Below are positions 8,614 to 15,388 of a stretch of DNA of 18,025 bases, one piece after another. The position numbers and the translations under genes are program-made. A model generated the notes under the pieces. That model saw nothing but the letters and a program-made list of their open reading frames with translations. It did not search any database and was not told the DNA's origin. The stretch is from an uncultured Sutterella sp. Its GTDB lineage: Bacteria; Pseudomonadota; Gammaproteobacteria; Burkholderiales; Burkholderiaceae_F. The DNA is taken from assembly GCA_905194315.1 (NCBI GenBank), contig CAJJRX010000035.1, positions 1-18,025 of the forward strand, given 5' to 3'. Position 1 is the first letter of the stretch. Every line of letters begins with the position of its first letter.

Positions 8614-8917
8614 ATCGAACTCCAGACAAAGGTATCGGGCCGGTGCGCAGAATATGCGAAGCAGACAGAGGTTGACAGTGGACAAAGGCTGAGCGGAGAG
8701 TGAAATTCTCACTCAGTCACACCATTGTACTCAAATTGAATGGCACTACTGACAAAATGCTTCAGAGCACCGCCGTTATAATGTGCGCAACTTTTCTGTT
8801 TCACATTCAGGTGCCAGTGTGCGCGGTCTGCCCTCCAAAGAGTCTCCCGTAAAAAACGGGGCCGGGCTGTCCGCAAAATGCGCCCGCGGCTCACTGACAC
8901 TCTTCCGGACAGGATTT
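8614..8917. promoter_or_regulatory. Divergent control region between smc and prmB
   Basis: These 304 bases separate two divergent genes. On plus there is a perfect TATAAT at 8777-8782 about 136 bases before prmB. A CTGACA (8749-8754) upstream is spaced 22 bases away, too far for a classical pair. On minus, TTGTCA and TACAAT occur but 20 bases apart, so the smc promoter is uncertain. The prmB leader holds a stem-loop at 8823-8874. Confidence 0.5.
8777..8782 (+). promoter_or_regulatory. Consensus -10 box for the prmB transcript
   Basis: TATAAT matches the sigma-70 -10 consensus exactly. No clear -35 is seen at 16-18 bases. Transcription would begin near 8789 and give a leader of about 130 bases before prmB. 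Confidence 0.45.
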
Positions 8918-9844
8918 ATGTACGAAATTACCCCCTTACTTGATGACCCGATCCGCAACCTGAAAACGATCCGCGATGTGTTTCGCTGGGCGATTTCGGA
9001 AATGGAAACGGCGGATCTGAGCTACGGTCACGGCTCCCCCGACTCCTACGAAGAGGCCTCTTTTCTGGTGTGCCGCGGCCTTAAACTGCCGTTTGAGCAT
9101 TTTGAGGAGTTTCTTGACTCGCATCTCACGCAGAGTGAGCTCTCACGGCTCGTGCACATGGTTGACCGCCGCGTGCATGACAAGACGCCTGTTGCCTATC
9201 TGCTCAAGGAAGCCTGGCTCACAGAACATATGTTCTATATTGATGAGCGTGCACTGATTCCGCGCTCATACATCGCCGAGCTGATCGAAGAGGATTTTGA
9301 ACCCTGGATTGAAAACCCCGATGAAATCGGCACCGTGCTCGACATGTGCACGGGCTCGGGCTGTCTGGCCATTCTCGCGCAGGGTATTTTCCCGAACGCC
9401 AGCGTCACCGGTGCTGATCTTTCCGCTGACGCACTTGAAGTGGCCCGGAAAAACCGTGAACTCTACGGTATGCAGGACACGCTTGAACTCGTGGAAAGCG
9501 ATCTCTTTGCCAACCTCGAAGGCCGCCGCTTTGACCTGATCATCTCCAACCCGCCCTACGTCACGCAGGCCGCCATGGACGCACTGCCTGCCGAATACCG
9601 CCACGAGCCCGCCATGGCGCTCGGTGCCGGGGACGACGGCATGGACATCGTCCGGCGCATGCTTCCTGAAGCACGCCACCATCTGACGGAAAACGGCCGG
9701 ATGATTGTCGAGGTCGGTGACGGCGCCGCTGCTGTTGAAGCGCTCTTCCCGGGGCTTGACATCATGTGGCTCGTCACCTCCGGCGGCGACGATCAGGTCT
9801 TCCTTGTCACTAAAGACGCTCTTGACGAATACTTTGGCAGCTGA
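8918..9844 (+). CDS. prmB: Ribosomal protein uL3 (L3) glutamine N5-methyltransferase PrmB
   Basis: It uses S-adenosylmethionine to methylate a glutamine of ribosomal protein L3 during large-subunit assembly. The 308-aa length matches the family. The PrmB-specific YGHG patch is at 36-39, a motif-I SAM loop VLDMCTGSGCL at 140-150, an acidic D167 after strand 2, and the catalytic NPPY at 211-214. YGHG favours PrmB over PrmC (release-factor methyltransferase), which shares NPPY. The ATG at 8918 was chosen because homologues begin about here and AGGA (8911-8914) precedes it, though the spacing is short (3 bases). The frame stays open for 45 more codons upstream without a family match. An ABC-F gene begins 2 bases after the stop, so the two are probably coupled. 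Confidence 0.93.
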   Translation: MYEITPLLDDPIRNLKTIRDVFRWAISEMETADLSYGHGSPDSYEEASFLVCRGLKLPFEHFEEFLDSHLTQSELSRLVHMVDRRVHDKTPVAYLLKEAWLTEHMFYIDERALIPRSYIAELIEEDFEPWIENPDEIGTVLDMCTGSGCLAILAQGIFPNASVTGADLSADALEVARKNRELYGMQDTLELVESDLFANLEGRRFDLIISNPPYVTQAAMDALPAEYRHEPAMALGAGDDGMDIVRRMLPEARHHLTENGRMIVEVGDGAAAVEALFPGLDIMWLVTSGGDDQVFLVTKDALDEYFGS

Positions 9845-9846
9845 GC

Positions 9847-11772
9847 ATGCTTCGACTCAATCACGTATCTCTGGCCCGGGGCACGCGTGTGCTCTACCGG
9901 GAGGCCACTCTTATTGCCAGTCCGGGAGAGCGCATCGGTCTTGTGGGCCCCAACGGCTGCGGCAAGTCCACGCTTTTTGCCGCCATTCTCGGTGAAATCA
10001 CCACAGAGGCAGGCGACATCGAATGTCCTGGCGCAGACCGGATTGCCCACGTTGCACAGAGCTTCAAAGTCGAGGACACAACCGTGCTCGATTTTGTGCT
10101 CGCCGGTCATGAACCGCTCATGCAGGCCAAGGCGAAACTTGCCGCTCTGCAGGCGGCTCCTGCCACCACGGAGCGCTACAACCTCGATCTGGCACAGGCG
10201 ATTGCCAACGTGGCGGAACTCAACGAGGGCGCAATTGTCGCTCAGGCGCAGACCATTCTCGCCGGTCTGGGCTTCTCCGGCAGTGATGACACCCGGCAGG
10301 TGGCTGACTTTTCCGGCGGCTGGCGCAACCGTCTGGCGCTTGCCCGCGCTCTGATGCGCCCTGCCGATCTGCTGCTGCTCGACGAACCGACAAACCACCT
10401 CGATATCGACTCGCTCATCTGGCTTGAACAGTGGCTGCGCCATGTGCAGGCTACCGTTATCATCATCTCGCACGACCGCGAGTTTCTTGACCGGGCCGTC
10501 AATACCATCTGGGCTGTGGAAGACAACACCATCACGCACTACAGCGGTAATTACAGCGATTACGAAGTGCAGCGTATTGAAAAACTCAGGGTGCAGAACG
10601 CGGCCGCCAAAGCCTATGAGCGCGAAGCCGCCCATCTCTCCGCCTTTATTGAGCGCTTCCGTGCCAAGGCGACCAAGGCCCGTCAGGCGCAGTCGCGCAT
10701 CAAGATGCTCGAAAAGCTGCAGAGTGTCGAACCGGTGAGAGCAAAACGCGAGTGGCGTTTTGAGTTTCTCAAACCGGAACGTCTGCCGGAGCATCTGGTA
10801 GATACTGAAGGGCTTTCGCTCGGCTACGCTGAGCATGCGGTTATCCGCGATGTCACCCTCTCGATCCGCTCGGGTGAGCGTATCGGCGTGCTCGGCGTCA
10901 ACGGCGCAGGCAAGTCCACCCTTGTCAAGGGCATTGTCGGCGAACTCTCCCCGATGGCCGGAGAAATCCGCCGCGGTCAGGGGCTGGAGATCGGGTATTT
11001 TGCCCAGCATCAGCTCGATCAGCTCCTCCCGGGGGACACACCGCTCGAGCACCTGCGCAGAATCGCCCCTGATGTGCGCGAGCAGGAACTGCGCGATTTT
11101 CTGGGTATCTACCGCTTCTCCGGTGACTTTGCCACGAGCCCGGTCGGTCCGATGTCGGGCGGCGAAAAAGCCCGCCTTGCGCTTGCACTGCTCGCCTGGA
11201 ACAAGCCCAATCTGCTGGTGCTCGACGAACCGACCAATCACCTGGATATGGAAACGCGAGAAGCCCTGACGATGGCCCTCTCCACTTATGAGGGTGCGGT
11301 GATGATCGTCTCGCATGACCGTCATCTGCTTCGCGCCACCACAGACCGTCTGATTCTGGTTCACGAAGGTGAGGTGAGTGCCTATGACGGCGACCTCGAC
11401 GACTATGCCGCCCTCGTGATCGAGCACCGCCGCGCCACCAGCCGGCAGGAAAAAGAAGCACAGCGTGCGCAGAAAGAACCGGTGATCAACAAAAAGGAAG
11501 CCCGGCGTCTTGAGGCGCAGGAGCGTCAGCGGATTGCCGCCCTGCGCGCCCCGCTCCAGAAAGAGCTCAGCCGTATCGAAAAAGCGATGGCAAAAGCCAA
11601 TGATCAGATTGCCGAACTTGACAAACGTATGGCCGAGCCTGACTTCTACACCTCTACGCCCAATGAGGAGGTGGCGGCTGTACTCAAGGCGCACGGGGAA
11701 CTCAAACCCCGAATCGAAGCACTCGAACTCGAGTGGCTTGAGGTTTCAGAAAAAATCGAAGCCATCATCTGA
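9847..11772 (+). CDS. yheS: ABC-F family ATPase, YheS type
   Basis: ABC-F proteins have two ATPase domains and no membrane domain. They act on the ribosome, where they are thought to help stalled or difficult translation. The 641-aa product has a first cassette with Walker A GPNGCGKST (34-42), signature FSGGWR (155-160) and LLLLDEPTNHLD with Glu180. A linker (about 240-310) carries the basic RFRAKATKARQAQSRIK helix typical of the P-site tRNA-interaction region. The second cassette has GVNGAGKST (350-358), MSGGEK (436-441) and LLVLDEPTNHLD with Glu461. A charged C-terminal helix region follows from about 515. The layout and wording match E. coli YheS (637 aa) closely; Uup is less similar. It starts 2 bases after the prmB stop with little ribosome site of its own, suggesting translational coupling. 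It ends 24 bases before a strong terminator. Confidence 0.93.
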   Translation: MLRLNHVSLARGTRVLYREATLIASPGERIGLVGPNGCGKSTLFAAILGEITTEAGDIECPGADRIAHVAQSFKVEDTTVLDFVLAGHEPLMQAKAKLAALQAAPATTERYNLDLAQAIANVAELNEGAIVAQAQTILAGLGFSGSDDTRQVADFSGGWRNRLALARALMRPADLLLLDEPTNHLDIDSLIWLEQWLRHVQATVIIISHDREFLDRAVNTIWAVEDNTITHYSGNYSDYEVQRIEKLRVQNAAAKAYEREAAHLSAFIERFRAKATKARQAQSRIKMLEKLQSVEPVRAKREWRFEFLKPERLPEHLVDTEGLSLGYAEHAVIRDVTLSIRSGERIGVLGVNGAGKSTLVKGIVGELSPMAGEIRRGQGLEIGYFAQHQLDQLLPGDTPLEHLRRIAPDVREQELRDFLGIYRFSGDFATSPVGPMSGGEKARLALALLAWNKPNLLVLDEPTNHLDMETREALTMALSTYEGAVMIVSHDRHLLRATTDRLILVHEGEVSAYDGDLDDYAALVIEHRRATSRQEKEAQRAQKEPVINKKEARRLEAQERQRIAALRAPLQKELSRIEKAMAKANDQIAELDKRMAEPDFYTSTPNEEVAAVLKAHGELKPRIEALELEWLEVSEKIEAII

Positions 11773-11795
11773 ACGCGCTTTCCTGACTGCTCTTC

Positions 11796-11832
11796 AGGCA
11801 TGCACCAGCGCCGGCAGGTGCATGCCTCTTTT
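11796..11832 (+). terminator. Terminator of prmB-yheS transcript
   Basis: A perfect 11-bp stem (11796-11806 with 11817-11827, core GGCATGCACC) has a 10-base loop and is followed by TCTTTT. It lies just downstream of the ABC-F stop codon. Confidence 0.8.
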
Positions 11833-11851
11833 GTCCTGCTCTAGATGCTTA

Positions 11852-11871
11852 TGCCTAGGCGCATTTGCCTA
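11852..11871. promoter_or_regulatory. CTAG-containing repeat element upstream of metQ (copy 1)
   Basis: TGCCTAGGCGCATTTGCCTA has two direct TGCCTA units 14 bases apart and an internal inverted repeat TGC-N6-GCA. A near copy (14 of 19 aligned bases identical, five transitions, one gap) lies upstream of the second binding-protein gene at 13946-13964. Its distance to metQ is 147 bases. It reads as a shared operator. Confidence 0.45.
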
Positions 11872-11895
11872 AAAGTCCCTGAAATAACGGCAGAT

Positions 11896-11920
11896 TTGAG
11901 GTATTACCACAATACCTCAA
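11896..11920. repeat. Perfect inverted repeat upstream of metQ
   Basis: Arms TTGAGGTATT and AATACCTCAA (10 bp, perfect) are separated by ACCAC. There is no T-tract after it, so it is not a plain terminator. It could be an operator dyad or, if transcribed, the first hairpin of the metQ leader. Confidence 0.7.
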
Positions 11921-12017
11921 GCGGTTTCATGCCAGAATGATCCTACCGGAAACAACACCGCCCACTAAGCCAGGTCTGATGTCGGGCACCATGAAACCAG
12001 TTTTGAGGAAACAAACG

Positions 12018-12827
12018 ATGTCTATCTCCAAGCGCTTATTTGTCAAGAGCCTTGTGGCTGTCACTATTGCCGGCACTCTCGTGCTTTCGGGCTGCGGCAA
12101 GGAAGAATCCAAAACGATCAAGGTCGGCGTGACCGCCGGTCCGCATGCCGCCATTGTCAATGCCGCGGCTGAAGTGGCGAAAAAACGCGGTCTCGATGTG
12201 AAGGTGGTGGAATTCACCGACTACCTCTCCCCGAACAAGGCACTCGCCGAAGGCAGCCTTGATGCCGACGTCTACCAGCATCAGCCTTTCCTTGACAACT
12301 TCAACGCCCAGCAGGGCACGAAGCTCGTGAAGGTCTCCGACGCGGTGGTTCAGCCCATGGGCTTTTACTCCAAGACGATTCATGATCTGAAGGATGTTAA
12401 GGATGGTGCCACGTTCACGATCCCGAACGATCCGTCCAATGCCGGCCGTGCACTGCTGCTCATTGAAGCCGCCGGTCTGATCAAACTCAAGCCCGGTCTT
12501 GCCTCCAAGGCCACGGTTAACGACATCACGGACAATCCCAGAGGGCTGAAGATTCTTGAGCTCGAAGCTGCCCAGCTTCCGCGCAGTCTCGATGATGCCA
12601 ACGTGGCCGTGATTCCGATGAACTATGTGCTCAGCTCCGGCCTGAAAGCCCGTGACGGTTTCTACTTCGAGTCGCTCAAGGCGCCCTATGCGCTCATCGT
12701 GATCGCCGCCCGTCCGGACAATGCGCAGAGCGAAGGCGTGAAAGCCTTTGTCGATGCGTACCGCTCGGCTGAAGTGAAGGCCTTCATCGAGAAGACTTTT
12801 GACGGTGCCGTGCGCGCCACCTGGTAA
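12018..12827 (+). CDS. metQ: MetQ/NlpA-family methionine-binding lipoprotein (orphan)
   Basis: This is the surface-anchored substrate-binding protein of a D/L-methionine ABC importer (MetNIQ). The 269-aa product starts with a basic n-region and hydrophobic core, ending in the lipobox LVLSGC with Cys26 as the predicted lipid-modified residue. The mature part has the family pattern: KTIKVGVTAGPHAAI, VEFTDYLSPNKALAEGSLDADVYQHQ split by short gaps, then TIPNDPSNAGRALLLIEAAGLIKL. The start at 12018 follows GAGGA with an 8-base spacer; a 27-codon upstream frame extension has no signal-peptide logic and is rejected. The metN ATPase and metI permease genes are absent on both sides, so the protein must pair with components encoded elsewhere or be a spare copy. 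Some NlpA-family members bind other ligands, so methionine is likely but not proven. Confidence 0.92.
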   Translation: MSISKRLFVKSLVAVTIAGTLVLSGCGKEESKTIKVGVTAGPHAAIVNAAAEVAKKRGLDVKVVEFTDYLSPNKALAEGSLDADVYQHQPFLDNFNAQQGTKLVKVSDAVVQPMGFYSKTIHDLKDVKDGATFTIPNDPSNAGRALLLIEAAGLIKLKPGLASKATVNDITDNPRGLKILELEAAQLPRSLDDANVAVIPMNYVLSSGLKARDGFYFESLKAPYALIVIAARPDNAQSEGVKAFVDAYRSAEVKAFIEKTFDGAVRATW

Positions 12828-12852
12828 GCTCGGGCAAGGTGTGACTTTTGCG

Positions 12853-12884
12853 GGACAGTGCACAGCGTGCACTGTCCTTTTTTT
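12853..12884 (+). terminator. Terminator of metQ
   Basis: A perfect 11-bp stem, GGACAGTGCAC with GTGCACTGTCC, has an AGC loop and is followed by seven T. It lies 25 bases past the metQ stop. Confidence 0.93.
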
Positions 12885-12896
12885 CTCGGAAGGGAC

Positions 12897-12949
12897 AAAA
12901 AACTGCCGGCGCTTCCCAGCGGAACAGCTGTCCGCCGGAGAGCGCCGGT
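12897..12949 (-). terminator. Terminator of the minus-strand amino-acid binding-protein gene
   Basis: On the minus strand an outer 8-bp stem (CCGGCGCT/AGCGCCGG) encloses an inner 5-bp stem (GCGGA/TCCGC). A GTTTTTTG tract follows (six T at 12897-12902). It stands back to back with the metQ terminator, the T-tracts being 12 bases apart. A smaller hairpin without T-tract (7 bp, 12986-13002) lies between it and the gene's stop. Confidence 0.6.
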
Positions 12950-13042
12950 ATGTGTGAGAGAGGACGCCTGTAGCTGCAATGTACTGAGCGGAAAATCCGC
13001 TCCCGCAAGTGCCTGCCTCAACGGTTCAGAAGACAGAATCCC

Positions 13043-13795
13043 TTATTTGCCGGCGGAGAACCACTTGGCATAGATTCTGTCGTAGGTGCCATCGGCCCTG
13101 ACGGCGTCAAGCGCCTTGTTGAGGCGTTCCACAAGCGCTGTGTTCTTCTTGTTGACCGCAAAGCCGTACTGATCCTCGGAGAGCACGACCGGAACCTCCT
13201 GAAGATTTTTACCCTGAGCGGAATTCTGCTTCAGAAAGTATTCGTTCACAGGCTTGTCGTTGACCATGGCATAACAGCCGCCCTGAGAAATTTCAAGGAA
13301 GGCTTCAGCAGCGGAGTTGAAGGTGCGGATTTTCACACCGGGCAGTTTGGACATGTAGTGAGCACCGGCGGAGCCGATTTCAGCGCACAGCGTTTTTCCT
13401 TCAAGCTGCTTGGGACCTTTGATTTCAGCCGCGTGTTTCGCATGCGTCATAATCGTGAGCCCGGCATCGTAATACGGTTTGGTGAAGGCGACTTTAGCAG
13501 CGCGCTCGGGCGTGATGGTGAGTGCGGATACCGCCACATCGATCGATCCGGAGAGCAGTGCGGGAATCAGCCCGTCAAGCCCCATGGAATAGATCTGCGG
13601 CTCAAAACCGGCGCGTTTGCTGACGGCTTCGAGCAAATCGATATCAAAACCCACGTATTTACCGGAGGCGGAATCAAGAAATTCGAACGGCGGATAAACC
13701 GTTTCACTGCCGATTTTCAGGACTTCCGCGCCGGCGGCTGATGCGAAGCATGCAGCACTTACCGCAAGTGCAACTGCAATGTTTTTGATGGACAT
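13043..13795 (-). CDS. Periplasmic amino-acid-binding protein of an ABC importer (SBP family 3, orphan)
   Basis: This is the periplasmic receptor that binds an amino acid and delivers it to an ABC permease. The 250-aa protein has a cleavable signal peptide, probably cut after AGA23. The mature part has KIGSETVYPPFEF, then GFDIDLLEAV (49-58, the family signature), ALTITPER with Arg98 expected to bind the ligand carboxylate, and Asp180 in MVNDKPV expected to bind the amino group. The ending YDRIYAKWF is typical of the group. Glutamine, arginine/lysine/ornithine, histidine or cystine could be the ligand; I cannot choose. Start 13795 follows AAGGA with a 9-base spacer. No permease or ATPase gene adjoins it. 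It converges on metQ and lies downstream of the MFS gene with a 236-base gap that holds its own control region. Confidence 0.9.
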   Translation of the reverse strand: MSIKNIAVALAVSAACFASAAGAEVLKIGSETVYPPFEFLDSASGKYVGFDIDLLEAVSKRAGFEPQIYSMGLDGLIPALLSGSIDVAVSALTITPERAAKVAFTKPYYDAGLTIMTHAKHAAEIKGPKQLEGKTLCAEIGSAGAHYMSKLPGVKIRTFNSAAEAFLEISQGGCYAMVNDKPVNEYFLKQNSAQGKNLQEVPVVLSEDQYGFAVNKKNTALVERLNKALDAVRADGTYDRIYAKWFSAGK

Positions 13796-13839
13796 ACCTT
13801 AGGTTCCTTTTCCTGTTGTTGTACTGGATTGTTTCGGTT

Positions 13840-13870
13840 GGATCTCACAGCAGCAGAGTGCTGCAGATCC
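13840..13870 (-). repeat. Strong leader hairpin before the amino-acid binding-protein gene
   Basis: Nested perfect stems, GGATCT/AGATCC outside and GCAGCA/TGCTGC inside, have a CTC or GAG loop and a 4-base bulge on one arm. This gives 12 bp of helix. There is no T-tract after it on the coding strand, so it is more likely an mRNA leader structure than a terminator. It ends 45 bases upstream of the start codon. Confidence 0.65.
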
Positions 13871-13945
13871 CGGGCGAGCGGCCACATTGCAGAAGAGCCG
13901 TACGCAAATTCCATTCTAGGACAAGGCGGTATCTAAAAAGGCACG

Positions 13946-13964
13946 TACCTAGCGTATCCACCTA
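13946..13964. promoter_or_regulatory. CTAG-containing repeat element (copy 2) upstream of the amino-acid binding-protein gene
   Basis: TACCTAGCGTATCCACCTA has two ACCTA units 13 bases apart and an internal inverted repeat TAC-N5-GTA. It is the near copy of the element at 11852-11871. It lies 151 bases from the gene's start, almost the same distance as copy 1 from metQ, but in opposite orientation relative to its gene. Confidence 0.45.
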
Positions 13965-14031
13965 GGAGAAAGTATTAACCTGAGGCGTTTTAGCGCAAAA
14001 AGACCTGAAATTCTCCGGTTATGCCTGCAGA

Positions 14032-15228
14032 TCAGTTCCGTTTGGCGTCTGCGGCACGACCGGCAAGTACGAAGGAAAGTCCGCCGATAATCACCGGCGA
14101 GAGCAGAACCGCCACAAAAGCACCACGCAGCGTAAAGACATCGGACAGCGCGCCGATCACCGGCGGCCCCATCAGAAAGCCGAGAAAAGAGATTGCACAG
14201 ACCATGGAAATGGCGGCTGCAGGCGAGACCGTACTTAAGCGGCCTGCCATGGAGTAGCAGATCGGCACCACTGCAGCCATGCCGAAACCGACAAATCCGC
14301 TGGCGACAACAGCGCAGGTGTAGCCTGGCGAGAACACCAGCAGTGCGAGGCCGGCAGCCATGGAAAGCGCAGAGACTCTCAGAACCGGAATTTCGCCGTA
14401 GCGGTTGATAAAGCCGTCAGCCACAAACCGTGCGCAGACCATCAGCAGCATGCAGCTCAGGTAGCCGGAACGCGCGCTGAAGCCATCCTCTCCAAGTACG
14501 GACACAAAGTAGACGGAGTTCCAGTTGTACATGGCGCCTTCGACAAGCATGCTGCCGAAACCGACCGCTCCGAGCACAAGCAGTATCGCATCAGGCATCT
14601 GCCAGCGGCGCACCGAACTTTGGGACGGCTTTTTCAAATCCTCCTGCATAAAGTGCCGGCTGCAGAAACGTGCACAGAAGACGGCCAGAACAAAAATCAG
14701 CGTAAAGTGCCACACCGGCGGCACATGCAAACCGGCCATCACACCACCTGCCAGACCGCCGAGCACACCGCCCATAGACCAGCAGCCGTGCACTTTGGCC
14801 ATAATTGAGCGCTGATAGAGATTTTCAACCTGCAGCGCCTGTGTGTTGACGGAAATACTGAGCAGGCTGTAGCAGACACCAAAAAGCATCAGCACGGCAA
14901 ACAGCATTCTGCCGTCACCTGCCGCCCCCAGTGCAATCAGCACAGCCGGGTGCAGCAGCATCGCGGTGAGAGCCACCCGCCGGGAGCTGAAACGCCGTAC
15001 CAGCGACGGTGTGATCATCATGGCGATAAACTGACCGAGCGGTGTGGCAAAAAGAGCGTACCCGAGCTCGGCATTGCTCAGTCCGAGATTCGCCTGCACA
15101 TCCGGAATACGCGCCGCCCAGCTGGCAAACACGGTACCAAGAATAAACATTCCTAGACTTGCTGCCAGCCTGTGCCAGGCTTTAGGTTCCTGAGGACGGA
15201 ACTGTTCGATAAATTTTCCGGCTTGCAT
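14032..15228 (-). CDS. MFS transporter, YbjJ-like
   Basis: This inner-membrane major facilitator protein of 398 aa has about 12 predicted membrane helices. Motifs shared with E. coli YbjJ-type proteins are FASWAARIPDVQ near helix 1, the helix 2-3 loop with LVRRFSSRRV, KVHGCWSMGG (helix 5), EGAMYNWNSVYF (helix 7), FVADGFINRYG in the second-half loop, and FLGFLMGPPVIGALSD (helices 10-11). The substrate of this branch is unknown, so I give none; sugar or drug export labels would be guesses. Start 15228 has GGA 7 bases upstream. It is divergent from the small acidic-protein gene (160-base gap). The next gene on its strand is the amino-acid binding protein, which has its own leader, so cotranscription is doubtful. 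Confidence 0.85.
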   Translation of the reverse strand: MQAGKFIEQFRPQEPKAWHRLAASLGMFILGTVFASWAARIPDVQANLGLSNAELGYALFATPLGQFIAMMITPSLVRRFSSRRVALTAMLLHPAVLIALGAAGDGRMLFAVLMLFGVCYSLLSISVNTQALQVENLYQRSIMAKVHGCWSMGGVLGGLAGGVMAGLHVPPVWHFTLIFVLAVFCARFCSRHFMQEDLKKPSQSSVRRWQMPDAILLVLGAVGFGSMLVEGAMYNWNSVYFVSVLGEDGFSARSGYLSCMLLMVCARFVADGFINRYGEIPVLRVSALSMAAGLALLVFSPGYTCAVVASGFVGFGMAAVVPICYSMAGRLSTVSPAAAISMVCAISFLGFLMGPPVIGALSDVFTLRGAFVAVLLSPVIIGGLSFVLAGRAADAKRN

Positions 15229-15388
15229 AATAATTTCCGTTTCTCCTGAGCAGAGTATTCTGACACTTTTTGAAGATAGCGGCGAAAAGCATTTGCCTGA
15301 AAACGACGGATTCGAGCAAAATAGAAGAATTCCTGACGGGAGCTGATTTTCCGTCGCTGAGCATTCTCAACACAAAGAAGCAAAGAAA

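Larger units (their letters stand above)
11833..12017 (+). other. Upstream region and leader of metQ
   Basis: These 185 bases carry no convincing gene. They hold two CTAG tetramers inside an operator-like element (11841-11871) and a perfect 10-bp inverted repeat (11896-11920). A 9-bp inverted repeat with arms 58 bases apart (11923-11931 and 11990-11998) ends just before the ribosome site (GAGGA, 12005-12009). I could not find a good -35/-10 pair. Confidence 0.6.
13796..14031 (-). other. Upstream region and leader of the amino-acid binding-protein gene
   Basis: These 236 bases contain no gene. Reading on the minus strand from the MFS stop: a CTAG-rich stretch (three CTAG at 13916, 13949 and 13962), a -10-like TAGAAT (13913-13918) without a good -35, and a strong leader hairpin at 13840-13870. 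I see no clear terminator for the MFS gene. Confidence 0.55.

Noticed and set aside
8614..8712. A 33-residue N-terminal extension of SMC
   Set aside because: It is not conserved in SMC proteins; a well-spaced GGAG before TTG 8611-8613 explains the start.
8783..8917. A 45-residue N-terminal extension of PrmB
   Set aside because: Homologues start near residue 46 of this frame, and the extension begins right at the -10 box, so it could not be transcribed from that promoter.
9793..11694. A 633-codon open frame on minus, antisense to the ABC-F gene
   Set aside because: It overlaps a fully conserved ABC-F protein. Its translation has no domain or start signal, and long antisense frames are common opposite GC-rich genes with strong third-position bias.
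11937..12017. A 27-residue N-terminal extension of MetQ
   Set aside because: It would bury the lipoprotein signal; the ATG at 12018 has a proper ribosome site.
12036..12872. A 278-codon minus-strand frame opposite metQ
   Set aside because: It is a shadow of metQ, runs into the metQ terminator hairpin, and has no family features.
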